From assembly GCA_026390775.1 (NCBI GenBank), contig JAPLFF010000007.1:1116001-1180000 (forward strand): a stretch of 64,000 bases of DNA. The letters run 5' to 3'. Made by a program: the position numbers and the translations under genes. How positions within the stretch are numbered: the stretch's first letter is position 1; each line of letters opens with the position of its first letter. Under the pieces are notes generated by a model. That model was given only the letters and a program-made list of their open reading frames with translations, was not told the DNA's origin and ran no database searches. Source of the stretch: Ignavibacteriales bacterium (GTDB lineage Bacteria; Bacteroidota; Ignavibacteria; Ignavibacteriales; Melioribacteraceae). This document shows positions 36,974-47,000 of this stretch, in pieces.

Positions 36974-37171
36974 TTATGATTTTCTATATTATAGACGAAA
37001 CAATTAATTCTATTGTTACATTCTTTATTAAGAATTATTTTCAAAGTAAATCTTAAAAAGGAATATTGAAATATCTAATAAAAATACTGAAATTGGCTTA
37101 ACAGCCTGGATAGACCGAACTATACCAAAAATGGAAGAGATAAGAGATTTTACAAAAGAGTAGTAACAAGT

Positions 37172-37693
37172 ATGAAAAAATTGGACTTTCAACCGGCTAA
37201 ATCTAAAGAAGAATTCCGGGGCAATTATAAATTACACGATCTTACTGAGCGGACCGGAAAAAATTTACTTATCCAATGGGGAATTATTTTCAAAGATTTT
37301 GGCGAAGATAAGCGATATGAAAAATTGTGGGAAAAAGGGGAAGACAAACCAGATATAATAATTGAGCATAATGGGAGAAAAGCATTGCTTGACTGGAAAG
37401 GAAAACATTCAAAATCTTTTTTAGTAAATACGCGGGCGATTAAATCTTACGAGCGCTGGCAAAAAAATTTTAATATCCCGGTTATAATTACTTTCTTTTT
37501 GTTTGACGACCAAAATAATTTAACGGATAGACGCTTTGCCTTTTTGCCCGGTCACAAATACGTTGAGATTGAGCAAAAACAATGGGACAAGAACAAAACG
37601 GTAGAATTCAAAGAAGAATTACCCAAATTCACAAAAGAAAATGTGATTAAATTTTTATATAATCAGTCTAAGCCAGCCCAAAAAGTTAATTGA
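37172..37693 (+). CDS. Small PD-(D/E)XK nuclease-like protein
   Basis: A 173-residue soluble protein. KPDIIIEHNGRKALLDWKGK contains Pro60-Asp61 and Asp74-Trp-Lys76 at a spacing that matches the PD-x(n)-(D/E)xK catalytic core of restriction-type nucleases, with predicted strands around it. No other domain is recognised and the whole protein is close to the minimal core size. A helical-repeat protein gene follows 12 nt later. DNA or RNA cleavage is inferred from one motif only; a non-catalytic fold cannot be excluded. Confidence 0.6.
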   Translation: MKKLDFQPAKSKEEFRGNYKLHDLTERTGKNLLIQWGIIFKDFGEDKRYEKLWEKGEDKPDIIIEHNGRKALLDWKGKHSKSFLVNTRAIKSYERWQKNFNIPVIITFFLFDDQNNLTDRRFAFLPGHKYVEIEQKQWDKNKTVEFKEELPKFTKENVIKFLYNQSKPAQKVN

Positions 37694-37705
37694 AGAAGCA
37701 GAACG

Positions 37706-38254
37706 ATGAAAGAAGAGCTCAACAAAATAGAAAGTGTTTTTCGTAATTCGACTTCTCCGGATTTTCTCTTTGATGCGTTTCAAGAAGCGATCAAATTAAG
37801 AACAACAGATCCGGAAATATTTAAAATACTTCTCGGGAATCCGGCTCTATCAACAGACGAAATTAAAATGTTCGTAGAAAAATTAATTAAAGAATTCCCT
37901 CTACATGCGTATGATCTCTCCATTTGGACGGCAAAAATATTTGAACATAAAGACGATTATCCTAATTCTTTAGAAGATGCCGTTCATTATTATAAACGAG
38001 CACATGATTATAAACCAAATTCCTTTGAGCCGTTGCTGAGTCTTTTATCTTTGTATAATTATGATCTTGATCTCCCCACCAATAAAGTTCTTTTAGAATT
38101 TGTAGAAACGAGGATTTCAGCAGTTCAATTTAAAAGTAAAATTTATTATGCATTGGCAGAACACTATAAAAAAATCGGGGACAAACAATTAGAAATAAAA
38201 TACTTTGCATTGGCCGAAAGATCGGCGGAATTAGAAAACAATAAAGATCAGTAG
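37706..38254 (+). CDS. TPR-like helical-repeat protein
   Basis: A 182-residue all-alpha protein. LEDAVHYYKRAHDYKPNSFEPLLSLLSLY and IYYALAEHYKKIGDKQLEIKYFALAERSAEL resemble TPR units; no signal peptide. Probably a scaffold. Same strand and 12 nt from the nuclease-like gene, and its last 7 nt overlap the end of the converging patatin gene. Confidence 0.65.
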   Translation: MKEELNKIESVFRNSTSPDFLFDAFQEAIKLRTTDPEIFKILLGNPALSTDEIKMFVEKLIKEFPLHAYDLSIWTAKIFEHKDDYPNSLEDAVHYYKRAHDYKPNSFEPLLSLLSLYNYDLDLPTNKVLLEFVETRISAVQFKSKIYYALAEHYKKIGDKQLEIKYFALAERSAELENNKDQ

Positions 38255-40956
38255 TAGTAACCAATTGTAAAATAAAAGAAAGTTGGGCCCCACACGATAA
38301 CGCTGTTGGATAAAGAGTTTTTGAAATAAAAACTTTTACCGACCGAAAAATCTGCCGGACCAATCGGCGTTTTAATAGATAACGAGGCGCCGATACCATG
38401 ACGCAAATCCTTTAAACGAATTTGTTCGCCTTCCTCCCAAATCGAGCCCAGATCGTAACGCGCACGCACATATGTATCAAAGAATAATTTTATTGGAAGC
38501 TTATATCTGTGTTCCAGCGAAGTTAAAAATACTTGCCGCCCTCGATATTCATAATCACGAAGACCAAAAAATGAATTTTGACCACCCAAAGAAAATTCTT
38601 CCGTAAGAGGAAGTGTTTTATCGGCAGAACCGATCATTGCTCTAAAGCCCCATGTGTTTGTTTTGCTATTAAAGCTGAAATAGTTTTTGTAATCGAATAA
38701 AAGTTTTGTGTAACTTATATCGCCTCCCAATGCGGCTTGTGCAGTCTCGTAAACTCCTTTTACAAAAAATCCTTCAGTCGGGAAAGGATAATCGTTTTGT
38801 GAATCTACCGAAAAAGAGAAACGAAGGCTTGTTATATCTGTCTTGTATATAGGCCCGGAATAATCGGACTTGCTTTTAATCTCATCTCTTTGATAACGTG
38901 CTTCAACAAAAATATTTCCAAACCGCCCGACTTGAGTTCCAATTGCGAACGAACCGCCGTAGAACAGCTGTCTATATTCTCCAGTCTTGCTTCTCGAAAA
39001 ACTGTTATCGTCTGTTAATAGATCATCTGCATAAACGTTTATATCGTTAAATTCGTGAAAGGCACGTACTTTATAAGTTAAGTATGAATCAAAAACTCTG
39101 TTGGCTTTTTGTTCTAAACTATAAACACGATTACGGATACCACCAGAAATAGTTGCGCCGATTTCCGTTCCGGTTCCGTTAAAGTTTTCGTCTCGTACAT
39201 CAAGCAAGAATTGAGTTTGATATTCGTTATCAATCCTCATTCCAAATCTTATTACGCTTGAAATTTTTTCGACAACCTTTATTTTTAATTCATTCTCGTC
39301 ATCAACCGGAACAACAATTAAATCAATTTGGTCGAACAAATTAGTGCTTCTAAGATTTGTTAAACCTTTTTCGGCAAGATCATACTTAAAATAATCTCCG
39401 GTGTTGAGCGGAAACTCGCGTGTAATAATTTCTTTTTTTGTTTTAGTATTTCCTTCAACAATAATTTTAGAAATCAGTCCTTCACTAAGTTTTAGTAAAA
39501 GTACCCGTGTGTTCTCATCAAAAGAAACCTTTTCGATTCTCGCGAGAGAATATCCGAAGGACTTAAATTTCCGAATCACTTCTAAAGCGGCAGTTAGAGT
39601 TTTACGTGGACTGAAAGGTTTTTCAATTAATGACGCCAAGATTTTGAAAGCCATTTCTTGGTTTAGAGGAGAAGCTCCCGAAATTTCAATTGTTGAGATT
39701 ATCGGATTGTAGTTTGTTAAGACCGAGAGAATGGACTTGCCGTTCGTCTCTTCAATTTCCATTGAAACATCTTTTAAGATGCCCTCGCTGAAACTATTGC
39801 TTAGTTCAAAAAGAAGTTCTTTGTTCGAAACAGAATCTTTTTTTATAAGATTGTTATAGAAACTCTTTTCAAACTCCGTGGGATTATCTTTTAGTGTTAG
39901 GTGCGTAAATATTTTTTCCGGAATATCTAATGAGGATTTAAATTTTAGTTCAAACGTTTTTTTTATTTTTTCAATCATCGGCAAAGCAGAATTGTATCCT
40001 TGTGCAATAACATCAGAGAGATTTGTAAAATCGGAGTTTTTCCTTTTATCTAATTTTGGTTGAATAACAAAATCAGCTTCTGCAAGTTGCTGATCGTTGA
40101 GAATTCTCATCGGGATGCTTACCAGTTGGTCGGCAATCGTCCACGGAAAATTTAATTCTTCTTCGCTGTATAAAGGACTTGAAGCATCAACAGCAACGAT
40201 TATATCCGCCCCCAGGGCTCTTACTTCTTTTGATGGAATATTAGAAACCAATCCGCCATCAACCAACATTAATGTATCTACTTTCACGGGAGGAAGAAGA
40301 AGCGTTACACTTGAACTTGCTCGCATTGCAAGTCCCAAGGGACCCTTATCAATTATAATTTCTTTCCCGGAGATCAAATCGCTGCTTATTGCGCGGTATT
40401 TAAATCTTAGATTGTTATAACTCTCCTCTGCTTGAAGGGGTGCGTTGATTGCTGCAAGATTTAAAAAGTTTGCGGCTCGCTGTCCGGAACTGATTGATGT
40501 TGGTATAAGAGGTTTTAATCCTTCCATTCGGAATGAAACTATAGCGCGGTCTTCAGTAATTTTCTGATCTACAAAAAGATCATTTCTGCTGGATTGTTGC
40601 GTAGAAAAAAAACTTCCCCAATCTGTTTTTTGTAATAACGAATCAAGATCGTTTATAGAATATCCCGCAGAGTAAAGACCGCCAACCACGCTTCCCATGC
40701 TTGTTCCAACAATAAATTCTATAGGAATATTTTTTTCTTCAAATGCACGTAAAACACCAAGCTGAGAAATTGAACGCGCCCCACCTCCGCTTAGAGCCAA
40801 ACCGATCTTAGGAAAATTAACTACAACTTTTTCTGTTAATCCGAACGGCAGATATTTTTCTGTTAAATCTAATTTTAGAGTTGTCTTTGTCTGAGCAGAT
40901 AGACAAGAAATGAGCAGTAAAGAAATAAAAATTATTATTAATTTTTTATTGAGCAT
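38248..40956 (-). CDS. Patatin-like phospholipase with POTRA and outer-membrane barrel (PlpD-like)
   Basis: A 902-residue protein with a signal peptide. The patatin domain has the oxyanion motif GGGARS (57-62), nucleophile elbow GTSMGS with Ser86, and the catalytic Asp233 in VDGGLVSN. POTRA-like repeats (about 420-580, e.g. SKIIVEGNTKTKKEIITREF) lead to a Bac_surface_Ag barrel at the C-terminus. This is the architecture of PlpD/FplA type Vd autotransporters. The lipase may stay surface-attached or be released. Both catalytic residues are present, so activity is expected. Confidence 0.92.
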   Translation of the reverse strand: MLNKKLIIIFISLLLISCLSAQTKTTLKLDLTEKYLPFGLTEKVVVNFPKIGLALSGGGARSISQLGVLRAFEEKNIPIEFIVGTSMGSVVGGLYSAGYSINDLDSLLQKTDWGSFFSTQQSSRNDLFVDQKITEDRAIVSFRMEGLKPLIPTSISSGQRAANFLNLAAINAPLQAEESYNNLRFKYRAISSDLISGKEIIIDKGPLGLAMRASSSVTLLLPPVKVDTLMLVDGGLVSNIPSKEVRALGADIIVAVDASSPLYSEEELNFPWTIADQLVSIPMRILNDQQLAEADFVIQPKLDKRKNSDFTNLSDVIAQGYNSALPMIEKIKKTFELKFKSSLDIPEKIFTHLTLKDNPTEFEKSFYNNLIKKDSVSNKELLFELSNSFSEGILKDVSMEIEETNGKSILSVLTNYNPIISTIEISGASPLNQEMAFKILASLIEKPFSPRKTLTAALEVIRKFKSFGYSLARIEKVSFDENTRVLLLKLSEGLISKIIVEGNTKTKKEIITREFPLNTGDYFKYDLAEKGLTNLRSTNLFDQIDLIVVPVDDENELKIKVVEKISSVIRFGMRIDNEYQTQFLLDVRDENFNGTGTEIGATISGGIRNRVYSLEQKANRVFDSYLTYKVRAFHEFNDINVYADDLLTDDNSFSRSKTGEYRQLFYGGSFAIGTQVGRFGNIFVEARYQRDEIKSKSDYSGPIYKTDITSLRFSFSVDSQNDYPFPTEGFFVKGVYETAQAALGGDISYTKLLFDYKNYFSFNSKTNTWGFRAMIGSADKTLPLTEEFSLGGQNSFFGLRDYEYRGRQVFLTSLEHRYKLPIKLFFDTYVRARYDLGSIWEEGEQIRLKDLRHGIGASLSIKTPIGPADFSVGKSFYFKNSLSNSVIVWGPTFFYFTIGYYY

Positions 40957-40991
40957 CCGATAGTAATTATGTTTAGAACAAAATTAAACTT

Positions 40992-41012
40992 TGTGCCCCC
41001 ACCGGAGGCACA
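40992..41012 (-). terminator. Hairpin after yidC
   Basis: TGTGCC..GGCACA arms with a partly paired CCCACCGGA centre, just downstream of yidC in the minus orientation. The following T-run is weak (AAAGTTTAATTTTG), so termination strength is uncertain. Confidence 0.5.
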
Positions 41013-41018
41013 CAACAT

Positions 41019-42866
41019 TTATTTTCTTTTTAAAGATTTTTTCTGTTCTTGAGATTGCTTTTCAGCCGCCGCCATCATTCTCGACATGAATCCTTTTTTC
41101 TTGTTTGGATTAGCCACAGGAACAAGCTCTACATTATCATGCTTATGATTAATATAATATTGTTGGCCGATCGAAAGAGCATTGAACATGAAGTAGTAAA
41201 GATTCAAGCCAGACGGGAAACTCATAAACATTATAGTCATCATAACAGGCATGATATACACCAATGCTTTTTGTGATGGATCTTTAACGCTCATTTTTTG
41301 CTGAATAAACATTGTTATTCCCATCATCAAAGCAAGACCGCTGATAACATCAACATTAAAGAAAGGAATTTTAAAAGGTAATTTGTAAATAATATCAGGC
41401 GATGAAAGATTTGTAATCCACAGCATAAATGGCTGTTGGCGAATATCGATAGTAACGTTAAATAAACTCCACAAGGCAATTAGAATCGGCATTTGTAAAA
41501 GCATTGGCAGGCAACCGCCCATCGGATTAATTCCGTAGGTAGAATAAAGCTTCATCGTTTCTTGCTGAACTTTCTGAGGATTGTCTTTATTTTTTTCTTT
41601 TAATTCATTGATCTTCGGTTGAAGCATCTGCATCTTTTTCATAGACTTCATGCTTTGACGCGTAAGAGGATGAAGCGCAAATTTTATAATGATAGAGAAA
41701 AGAATTATAACGATACCGAAGTTGGAAATAAATCCATGTAAAAATTTAAAAAGAGGAAGAAGTATAAACTCAGAAATTGGTCTGATGACAAATTTTAATC
41801 CGAAGAAACTTCCAAAATCAAAAACAGTTTGAAAATTTTTCCCGTAAGATTTGAGAATACCATAATCAATAGGACCAAGATAAAGCGTAAATGAATCCTT
41901 TTGAAGTTTCTGGTTTTTAAACGGCATTTTCAAACTGGCGCTGTAAATTTCTTTTACGCCGTATTGATTTACAAGATGATTGCCTTCAAAAAAAGCACCA
42001 CCTTCACTGCTTGGATTAGTGGGAGCGAGAATCATTGCAAAATATTTATTGCGGATTGCAACCCAATCAACTTTTCCGTTTATGTCTTTAGTAACTTTTT
42101 CACCGGCCTTGGTTGCATCAACAATAACTTGTTCGTCGCCGGAGTATGCACTTGCGTTTGAATGATTAGCCTCATCAACAGAATTTTCTTCGAGATTAAC
42201 TAATCCGTTAGACCAAACAACATCATATCTATAACTGCTAATAACATCATCCATGTTTTCAAGCTCGACATCAATCTTAGATGCATAGTTATCGCCGTAA
42301 AAAACAAAATTCTTTCTTATTGCTTTTCCTTTATCAGTCAAAAATTCATAATTGATAGCGACAGAATCTTTACTGCTGACTTTATAATAATAATTAGTTG
42401 CTGTAGAATTAAAATCTATTGAAGAAGTGTTTACAAGTTTTCCTTCTTTTGTAACAAAGATTATATTAAAGTCTCCGCCATCCTTGGCTGTGTTGACTAA
42501 TTGAACATGCTGGTTGTAAAAATTCGTGTCTTTAACGTCGGCGTGATACCATGTTTTATATTTCTTAATAAAATATCTTCTAATCTTTGCGCCCTTATTA
42601 GTAAGTTCTATTTTGGCAAGATCTGTTTCGATCGTTGTTATTTTTTCTGTTAATTTTTTGGCGCCAAAAGGAGAAGGTTCTTCTACGGGTTTTGCTGTTT
42701 GTTTTTGTTGAACCGGGGGTTTTACCGCGGCAGTATCTTTCTGCTCAACAGCAGTTGGCTGTCCTTTCTTTTTTTGCTGCGGCTGAGGAGCGGGAGAATT
42801 GAAATAAAGCCACACCACAAGAATAAGTCCTATGATTATAAATGCAAATGTTGTTTGCTTGTCCAT
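41019..42866 (-). CDS. yidC: Membrane protein insertase YidC
   Basis: A 615-residue Gram-negative-type YidC. An N-terminal membrane segment (TFAFIIIGLILVVWLYF) and a Pro/Gln/Lys-rich linker precede the periplasmic beta-supersandwich (about 70-345). The conserved 60KD_IMP domain has NFGIVIILFSIIIKFALHPLT and five membrane segments, ending with a basic tail (QKKSLKRK). It inserts and folds inner-membrane proteins alone or with SecYEG. It belongs to the rpmH-rnpA-yidD-yidC cluster on one strand. Confidence 0.97.
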   Translation of the reverse strand: MDKQTTFAFIIIGLILVVWLYFNSPAPQPQQKKKGQPTAVEQKDTAAVKPPVQQKQTAKPVEEPSPFGAKKLTEKITTIETDLAKIELTNKGAKIRRYFIKKYKTWYHADVKDTNFYNQHVQLVNTAKDGGDFNIIFVTKEGKLVNTSSIDFNSTATNYYYKVSSKDSVAINYEFLTDKGKAIRKNFVFYGDNYASKIDVELENMDDVISSYRYDVVWSNGLVNLEENSVDEANHSNASAYSGDEQVIVDATKAGEKVTKDINGKVDWVAIRNKYFAMILAPTNPSSEGGAFFEGNHLVNQYGVKEIYSASLKMPFKNQKLQKDSFTLYLGPIDYGILKSYGKNFQTVFDFGSFFGLKFVIRPISEFILLPLFKFLHGFISNFGIVIILFSIIIKFALHPLTRQSMKSMKKMQMLQPKINELKEKNKDNPQKVQQETMKLYSTYGINPMGGCLPMLLQMPILIALWSLFNVTIDIRQQPFMLWITNLSSPDIIYKLPFKIPFFNVDVISGLALMMGITMFIQQKMSVKDPSQKALVYIMPVMMTIMFMSFPSGLNLYYFMFNALSIGQQYYINHKHDNVELVPVANPNKKKGFMSRMMAAAEKQSQEQKKSLKRK

Positions 42867-42879
42867 TTTATTCCTTTAT

Positions 42880-43089
42880 TTATTCTACCGGATCAATCCC
42901 GCCTTTGTTAAAAGGATTGCATCTCAAAATTCGCCAGGCTGCTTTTGCCCCGCCTTTAAGTGCGCCGTACTTTGTAACTGCTTGAACCGCATATTCGGAA
43001 CAAGTAGGATAAAAACGGCAAGAGGGTGGAAACAACGGCGAAATTAATTTTTGATAGAGCTTGATTAAATATATTAGAACATGCCTCAT
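42880..43089 (-). CDS. yidD: Membrane protein insertion efficiency factor YidD
   Basis: A 69-residue YidD protein with the family pattern [30 protein letters not shown] and [16 protein letters not shown]. It is thought to assist YidC-dependent membrane insertion. It starts 1 nt after rnpA ends and ends 13 nt before yidC. Confidence 0.96.
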   Translation of the reverse strand: MRHVLIYLIKLYQKLISPLFPPSCRFYPTCSEYAVQAVTKYGALKGGAKAAWRILRCNPFNKGGIDPVE

Positions 43090-43090
43090 T

Positions 43091-43489
43091 TTACAGTCTT
43101 GCCATGATCTTGTTCGTCAAATCAATTACTTCCGGCATAACCTCTTTCAATAAAATTTTTCTACTGTTTTTTTGATTTATTGTATTAGGCGAGAATACAA
43201 TAAACACCCTCAAGTTTTTTATTCCTACTTCTGAACAAATCTCTTTTTTGTTTAGACGATACGATTCCCGTAAAAGTCTTTTAATTCGATTTCTCCAGAC
43301 CGCTATTCCGCTCTTTCTTGAAACAGCAAAAGCTGTTTTAATTCCACTCGTTTCAGATTCTTTTTGAATGAAAAAAACAGCTTTGAATTTTTGAGACGAA
43401 GAAAATAAAATTTCTCCGGCGGAATAAACAAGATCGAATTCGTTTTTACTTTTGATTCTTTCCTTTGAAGAAAGACCAAACTGTTTCAA
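43091..43489 (-). CDS. rnpA: Ribonuclease P protein component
   Basis: A 132-residue RnpA, protein subunit of the tRNA 5'-processing enzyme. The N-terminus ([19 protein letters not shown]) and the RNR-type motif [16 protein letters not shown] are characteristic. The start is TTG at 43489, directly abutting the rpmH stop (TAATTG), with no alternative ATG nearby; expression is probably coupled to rpmH. Confidence 0.95.
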   Translation of the reverse strand: MKQFGLSSKERIKSKNEFDLVYSAGEILFSSSQKFKAVFFIQKESETSGIKTAFAVSRKSGIAVWRNRIKRLLRESYRLNKKEICSEVGIKNLRVFIVFSPNTINQKNSRKILLKEVMPEVIDLTNKIMARL

Positions 43490-43636
43490 TTATCCTTCGT
43501 CGCTAACGGTTAATTTTTTTCTACCTTTAGCTCTTCTGCGCGCAAGAACTTTACGACCGTTTTTGGTTGCCATTCTTTCGCGGAAGCCGTGTTTATTTTT
43601 TCTTTTTGTTTTACTTGGCTGAAAAGTGCGCTTCAT
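43490..43636 (-). CDS. rpmH: 50S ribosomal protein L34
   Basis: A 48-residue ribosomal protein read directly from the minus strand: it begins [18 protein letters not shown] and continues [20 protein letters not shown], the universal L34 pattern, with a KKLTVSDEG end. It is the first gene of the rpmH-rnpA-yidD-yidC cluster. A Bacteroidota-type promoter lies 27 nt upstream. Confidence 0.97.
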   Translation of the reverse strand: MKRTFQPSKTKRKNKHGFRERMATKNGRKVLARRRAKGRKKLTVSDEG

Positions 43637-43663
43637 TTTGTTACCTATTCATTTGAAAGTGTG

Positions 43664-43695
43664 CAAAATTAAAGATTTTGTAAGTAATAACCAAA
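43664..43695 (-). promoter_or_regulatory. Bacteroidota-type promoter for rpmH
   Basis: On the minus strand TTTG (43692-43695), a 20-nt spacer, then TAATTTTG (43664-43671), matching the minus-33/minus-7 consensus of Bacteroidota. It predicts a transcript start near 43657, about 20 nt before the L34 start codon. Confidence 0.6.
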
Positions 43696-43766
43696 GTTGT
43701 TAACTGTGTTAGAAATTCCCAACATGTAAAATGATTTTTTCGAATGTATCGGGTATTTAAAAGAGG

Positions 43767-43874
43767 AAGGCGGTTTCCCAGTGACAAGCCCAGCCGAAGT
43801 ACCTATCACCAAAATAACCGCCGCCGTGAAGAAAGCTTTTTAGAGGGTTCGCTTTCCATAAGAGGGTGCTTATG
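43767..43874. ncRNA. Unidentified structured element, possible non-coding RNA
   Basis: Three successive inverted repeats in 108 bp. The first pairs GGCGGTT (43769-43775) with AACCGCC (43816-43822) and has an inner GTGA/TCAC stem. The second is GAAAGC/GCTTTC (43831-43856). The third is CATAAG/CTTATG (43857-43874). The last two present the same AGAGGGT loop. It is GC-richer than its flanks and lies upstream of the rpmH promoter, so it is not the rpmH leader. The strand of transcription is undecided, and it matches none of the tmRNA, SRP, RNase P or riboswitch cores I know. Confidence 0.4.
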
Positions 43875-44013
43875 TTGTTATATATAGAACAAGCAACGTG
43901 CCATATTTAATTGTGTTTCCGGTTGAAAAATGAAATGATATTGAAATTACTTTGTATCAATTTGAACGGAAGTTTTAAAAAGAGTCAGATAAATTTACTC
44001 TCTAAAACGAAGA

Positions 44014-44031
44014 ACCCTGCCGCAGCAGGGT
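44014..44031 (-). terminator. Terminator of the thioester-domain T9SS cargo gene
   Basis: ACCCTGC and GCAGGGT form a perfect 7-bp stem with a 4-nt loop, followed on the minus strand by TCTTCGTTTT. It lies 36 nt after the gene's stop. Confidence 0.8.
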
Positions 44032-44067
44032 CCCTCTAGACTAAGATTATTTAACTAATTAAGGTTG

Positions 44068-47000
44068 TTATTTCATCAAGATCATTTTCTTGGAAACGTT
44101 TACATTGTTTCCGCTCAACTTGTAGATGTACATACCGCTTGCAAGTCTGCTTGCATCGAAAGTTACTTTGTGTAATCCGGAGGCTAATTCACTTTCAACT
44201 AAGTTAGCTACTTCTTGACCGAGTGTGTTGTAAACTTTCAACGAATACATTCCAGCATTTGGAACCACGAATTCAATATTTGTAGATGGATTAAACGGGT
44301 TCGGATAGTTCTGGGAAAGTTTATATTCTGTCGGTGTTGAAAAATTATCACCAACGCCTGTAGCGCTGTTGCTTCCAGAGATCTTATAAACTTGACCTTC
44401 TTTTGTTCCAACATAAACATCATCAGAACTTGGGTTAACCATCATGGCGCTTACACCATATCCGCTCATTCCAAGAGATATCCATGTACTGCCGTTATCA
44501 GAAGACATATAAACACCGTTTGTTAGAGAGCTGACATAGATCTTGCCGCTCAAATCAACCGACATTGAATAAACAAATGTTACGCTAAGAGAGGCAACTT
44601 TTGTAAAACTCAATCCGCCGTCTGTTGATTTGTACAAACCATCGCCATAAGTTCCCGCAAAGATTGTAGTAGATGTTGAAGCGAGAGACCAGATCACACT
44701 GTAACCGCATGTTAATTTATTCCAGTTAGTTCCGTCTGTACATTTGAAAATACCGCCGCCCGCAGTTCCGGCAAATATGTTTCCGTTACTTGTTATGGTA
44801 AGAGCTTGAATTGCTAAGAATCCGCCGAAACCATTATTGATTTGTGTCCATGTTGTGCCTAAGTCTGTTGATTTGTAAACTCCGAATCCCCATGTACCGG
44901 CATACAATGTTCCGTTGTAAGAAACGAGAGCATGAATGTCTTTACCTGAAAGACTTGTTAATATCCAAGCAGAGCCGTTGAATTTATAAACGCCTTTTTC
45001 TGTTGCTGCGAATATTACACCACCGCTGATATTAAGTGACCAGATGAAGGACACATTCATTCCAGTGTTGATAACAATCCAATTCTTTCCGCCATCGGTT
45101 GATTTGTAAATCTTTCCGCCCCATGTTCCAGCGTAGATATATCCATTGCTGCCGTATGCGAGTGAGTAAACTATTTCACCTTGTCCGAACGAGCAAATAT
45201 TTGTCCATGTTCCGCCGTTATTACCGTTGCCATTATTGCCGCCAGTAGTATTTGTAATTGTAATAGTTGCGCTTGATGTATTGTTGTTCGGATTAGGATC
45301 AGGTGTTGAACAAGCAGAAACAGTTGCAACGTTTGTGATGTTCTTATCGAAAGGAATATGTCCGCCAAACATTGCATAGTTAAACTGACCGCTGCCCGTG
45401 AGCGAATAGCAAATCATTTGACCATTTATAACACCGCTGATAAAGTTTACTGTTGCGAATGGTGCAAGAGCAGAACCTTTTATATCAATGCCTGATATTG
45501 TTAATGTTGTTGCTTGATAGAAATTATAAAGTACGTTAGTAATTGCTGTTCCGTTAACTGTAAGCCCGCCTGTCCAACTTAAAGATGTTCCGCTGATGTT
45601 AACAAGCACTACTGAACCATTAGGAACGTTGATTGTTATATTATTTGCAGAGGATAAACTGGTTCCGCTTACAGAGAAAACATTTAAGAACGGATCGGAT
45701 CCGGCTAATGTTAATCCACCGTACTGGAATGATGTTGTTCCGTTTACAGTGTAACTGGAAAGCGTTGTTGATAAACTTTGCAAATAAGATTTTGCTGCAG
45801 CAAAGTTTATAGGATTATCATGGCGCAATGTTCCGCCTGTAATACTAACTGATAATTGCGGAAGATTTGTTGCATGCCCGTAAACGGCATTTCCATTATA
45901 GATAGCGCCGCTAATATATGTTAGATCACGACCAACAATTAATACATCGCCGCTGTTAGCTGGCAATTGATCGCTTATACTATAGTTAGCGAAGTAAGCG
46001 TCGCGACCTACGGCAACTTTACCTTGAGTATCTGAAGATGGTTGATTTGCATCTTCGATAACAAATAAGTTATAATCTTTTGCTGTACCAAGATCGAATG
46101 CGGAATTGTTAACCTGTCCGCAATCAACTTTTACTTTTATAGTTAATGTAGCGAAAGCTCCGCTTGCAAGTGTTCCAACATTCCAAATTCCTGTAGTTGA
46201 ATTATATGAACCCTGAGATGCAGTGCTTGATACATAATTCAAACCGTTCGGTAATAAATCTGTTACTTCAATACCGGAAGAAGAATTTGGTCCTAAGTTG
46301 GTAACTTTAATAGTGAAATTAACATTATCATCACATTGAGGAGTTGGATTATCAACAGTCTTTTCAATTTTTATATCAGCCTTTTCATCACAGATTACAT
46401 TAACTGTCCAGCTGCTTTCATCGATCACCGTTGCAGAACCATCAACCGGATGTCCTTCTGCGCGTACCGTGTTTACCAATTGTCCGCAATCTTGATCACC
46501 TGTCAAATAAGTCATTGTAAATGTTGTTGACTGATGAGGATCAAGAATGTCTATGTGATTAATTAAATGGTTTCCGGTTTTATTCAACATTGCATCAAAT
46601 ATATCAATACCACCGTGCAATTGAATATCGCCGCAGTTTTCTACTAAGAACGAGTAAGTTATTGTTTCGCCTTTGTTGTATGATTGTTTGTCTGATGACT
46701 TTGTAATGCTAACACAAGTTTTATAGTAACCGAAATTGATAGATAAATTATCATTACAATTTAGAGTTGTATTTACTGAAGCACTATTCTTTGTGTACCA
46801 TTTTACTTGAGCAGTATTGAAGAATACTCCGCCCGAAGTAAAGTTAGAAACAGCTAAACGAACTGTGTAAGTTCCGTTAACCAAATTCGGGAAAGAATAA
46901 TGACCGTTAGCGTCTGTAGTAGCAGTAGCAAGAACAGAAGAACCTTGAATTAATTCAACGATTGCACCAGCAATACCAGGCTCACCGGAATCTTTAGCTC

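Larger units (their letters stand above)
43637..44067. other. Intergenic region with promoter, structured element and terminator
   Basis: 431 bp between rpmH and the large T9SS cargo gene. From left to right it contains the rpmH promoter (43664-43695), a string of hairpins of unknown identity (43767-43874), an AT-rich stretch, and the cargo-gene terminator (44014-44031). Short ORFs in it look fortuitous. Confidence 0.7.

Noticed and set aside
43840-43870. tRNA T-loop-like GGGTTCGC in the structured element
   Set aside because: No acceptor stem, anticodon arm or CCA end can be arranged around it.
43700-43900. Short peptides encoded in the structured rpmH-upstream element
   Set aside because: Translations are short, lack ribosome sites and are interrupted; the hairpins are the more convincing signal.
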